From the NCBI GenBank assembly GCA_003695725.1, contig RFHX01000276.1, positions 1-7,912 on the forward strand: a stretch of DNA of 7,912 nt, read 5' to 3'. The notes under the pieces were generated by a model. That model was not told the origin of the DNA. It searched no databases and saw only the letters and a program-made list of their open reading frames with translations. This document shows positions 6,198 through 7,912 of this stretch, one piece after another. The DNA is from J061 sp003695725 [NCBI: Candidatus Schekmanbacteria bacterium]. Lineage in GTDB: Bacteria > Schekmanbacteria > GWA2-38-11. The position numbers and the translations under genes were made by a program. Each line of letters opens with the position of its first letter. Position 1 is the stretch's first letter.

Positions 6198-7912
6198 ATG
6201 AAGAAAAAATTTATTATAACAGGCATTATAGTTTTAATTTTCTTATTACTATCTGTTCTCTTTTACAGAAATTTTCAAAACCCATCTTTTTGTACGAGAT
6301 GTCACTATATGGAGCCCTATTATGAAGGGTGGAAAGAATCTTCTCATAACAAAGTAAGGTGTCTTCAGTGTCATGATTACAGTATCCCAAAGATAGTCCT
6401 TAGTTCCATTGTATATTTTATGGGATATTACAATCCCCGTCCTATAGGCGATGTAAAGAATGAGAGCTGTATGCAGGCAGGATGTCATAGTGACAGGATG
6501 GTAAATAGTGTTGTGGCATTTGAAAATAAGATAAAATTTGACCATTCGAAGCATATGGGAAGGCTTCTTCGAGGAAAAATGCTTAGATGTTCAAGCTGTC
6601 ATTCTCAAATTGTCCAAGGAAATCATATAGATGTAACAAAGGAAACCTGCTTCCTTTGCCATTTCAAAGGAATGAGTGAAGATAAAGCATATACAGGTTG
6701 TCCATCTTGCCATGGTGTACCTGACGGAGAGGTCACTCATGGCGGTTATTCGGTCAATCTTTCTGAATATATAAAAACAGGTATAGAATGCAACAGGTGT
6801 CATACAAAGGTTGTAAAGGGAGATGGTAGAGTTGATAAGACACGATGTTTTTCCTGTCATCCTGAAAGAATGGAAAAGTTTGATGATCATAAATTTATTC
6901 ATGATAAACATGTGTCAGAAAAAGGGATTGACTGTTTTTATTGTCATCAAAAGATATTACATGGAAATGTCCAGATGGCAAAACCGTTAGAGGTAAAATG
7001 CGACAGCTGTCATAGAAAACTTCATAGCGGCCAAAAGGAGATGTATATGGGGGTTATGGCAAAGAATGTAGAAAGTACGCCAAGTCGTATGTTTGCGGCT
7101 CAGGTTTCCTGTGACGGATGCCATACTGAAGTTCATTTCATAAAGGGGCGTCATATCCTTGGCGAAGCGATGGCTGAAGCAAATGAAAAATCCTGCCTTG
7201 CTTGCCATGAGAAAGGATATGACTTAATGCTTCGTTCATGGAAGAGAAATATTGAAAATCTGCTTCTATACACTGAAAAGAGGTTTAAGAAGCTTCCATA
7301 TAAAATAATGAAGGATGAAGATAAGAAGACATATGAGGATATGGATTTCAACTTAAATTTTTTGAAACGTGCAAAGGGAATTCATAATGTTGAATATGCC
7401 GTTAAAATTTTGAGAGGAATAAATGATTTTGAGGACAAATTTTTGAAAGGAAGTTATAAGGACAGAAGATTGGATGATTTAATGAATATGAATACTTCGT
7501 ACTGCACGACCTTTTGTCACAACTATATAAAAAAAGATTCTATCCTTGACTATAAAGGGAATGATTTCCCTCATGAAAAACATTTTAAAAAATTTGGATT
7601 AGAATGCACAGACTGTCATTCATCGCAAAAGCATAAGGAGACAACAATAAGCTATGAGGAATGTGCCGCTTGTCATCATAGTGATGATGAGGCAAACTGC
7701 AAGAGATGTCATTTTGACGAAGCCACTTTATATTTTGGTTTAAAGCAAAAAGACTTGCCCAAAATTGTCCCTGATGTGATGGCTGCATCGGAGGTTAGAT
7801 GCAATGATTGTCACTTGCCAACGGAAGATTCTTCTTCAACGGACGCTATATCAAGATGTGAAAATTGTCATGATGAAAACTATAAAGAAATGCCACAAGA
7901 GTGGAAGATTAA
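6198..7912 (+). CDS. NapC/NirT-anchored giant multiheme cytochrome c, 3'-partial
   Basis: The ORF is open to the right edge (571 codons plus two bases), so its length and last hemes are unknown. Residues 5-24 are an uncleaved membrane anchor. The next segment has the NapC/NirT/NrfH layout: CTRCHYM (C32, with M38 a possible heme ligand), a Trp-x4-SH element and a second site at C55, which in this family form the quinol-oxidising head. Further canonical sites start at C131, 151, 168, 198, 217, 246, 268, 305, 333, 470, 489, 501, 535 and 554, giving 16 in all. Two expanded sites, CMQAGCH at C91 and CTTFCH at C436, make 18. FDHSKH and FPHEKH elements before heme pairs resemble cytochrome c3-type units. 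A heme-free, charged, probably helical stretch spans about 341-432. Known NapC/NrfH proteins have four to five hemes and ImcH has seven, so this is a much larger relative. Likely a quinol-to-periplasm conduit; the acceptor is unknown. Confidence 0.88.
   Translation, partial: MKKKFIITGIIVLIFLLLSVLFYRNFQNPSFCTRCHYMEPYYEGWKESSHNKVRCLQCHDYSIPKIVLSSIVYFMGYYNPRPIGDVKNESCMQAGCHSDRMVNSVVAFENKIKFDHSKHMGRLLRGKMLRCSSCHSQIVQGNHIDVTKETCFLCHFKGMSEDKAYTGCPSCHGVPDGEVTHGGYSVNLSEYIKTGIECNRCHTKVVKGDGRVDKTRCFSCHPERMEKFDDHKFIHDKHVSEKGIDCFYCHQKILHGNVQMAKPLEVKCDSCHRKLHSGQKEMYMGVMAKNVESTPSRMFAAQVSCDGCHTEVHFIKGRHILGEAMAEANEKSCLACHEKGYDLMLRSWKRNIENLLLYTEKRFKKLPYKIMKDEDKKTYEDMDFNLNFLKRAKGIHNVEYAVKILRGINDFEDKFLKGSYKDRRLDDLMNMNTSYCTTFCHNYIKKDSILDYKGNDFPHEKHFKKFGLECTDCHSSQKHKETTISYEECAACHHSDDEANCKRCHFDEATLYFGLKQKDLPKIVPDVMAASEVRCNDCHLPTEDSSSTDAISRCENCHDENYKEMPQEWKI

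Noticed and set aside
6249-7351. Four minus-strand ORFs of 66-106 codons opposite the giant cytochrome
   Set aside because: They are antisense shadows created by the repeated TGT/TGC-CAT heme codons and AT-rich composition; no ribosome sites or domains were seen.

Overview
The window is one uninterrupted plus-strand operon of respiratory cytochromes in an AT-rich bacterium (about 28% and 43% G+C in the two lines I tallied). The content suggests an anaerobic, multiheme-rich, Gram-negative bacterium: three Sec-exported multiheme c-type cytochrome domains, three FdnI-like cytochrome b domains and one NapC/NirT-anchored giant cytochrome. Lineage cannot be fixed from sequence alone; a metal- or mineral-respiring deltaproteobacterial or Nitrospirota-like organism is a reasonable guess.

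Layout: a small cysteine-rich ORF open at the left edge (11-226) overlaps by 20 bases a fused 11-heme c / cytochrome b protein (207-2189). Then come a split pair, an 11-heme c cytochrome (2195-3433) and its cytochrome b (3436-4125); a second split pair, a 9-site c cytochrome (4132-5208) and its cytochrome b with a charged helical N-terminal extension (5212-6174); and a NapC-type cytochrome with at least 18 heme sites (6198 to beyond the right edge). Gaps between genes are 2-23 bases. I see no internal promoter, terminator, RNA gene, mobile element or CRISPR, and no gene-free stretch of 300 bases.

How the parts fit: the fused protein has the architecture known from Geobacter CbcL (periplasmic multiheme c plus HydC/FdnI-type b), the split pairs resemble CbcA/CbcB-type complexes, and the last gene shares the NapC/NirT quinol-dehydrogenase head also found in ImcH. 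The simplest reading (inference) is four parallel routes that take electrons from menaquinol in the inner membrane and pass them into periplasmic heme wires. No terminal reductase or outer-membrane conduit lies in the window. Together the genes carry 46 canonical CXXCH sites plus three expanded CX3CH/CX4CH sites. The three c domains are paralogues built from a two-heme module organised as a tetraheme super-repeat, and one has one two-heme module fewer. The most notable features are the fused and split versions of the same machine side by side, the modular heme-repeat evolution including an exact in-frame 25-base repeat, and the expanded heme motifs.
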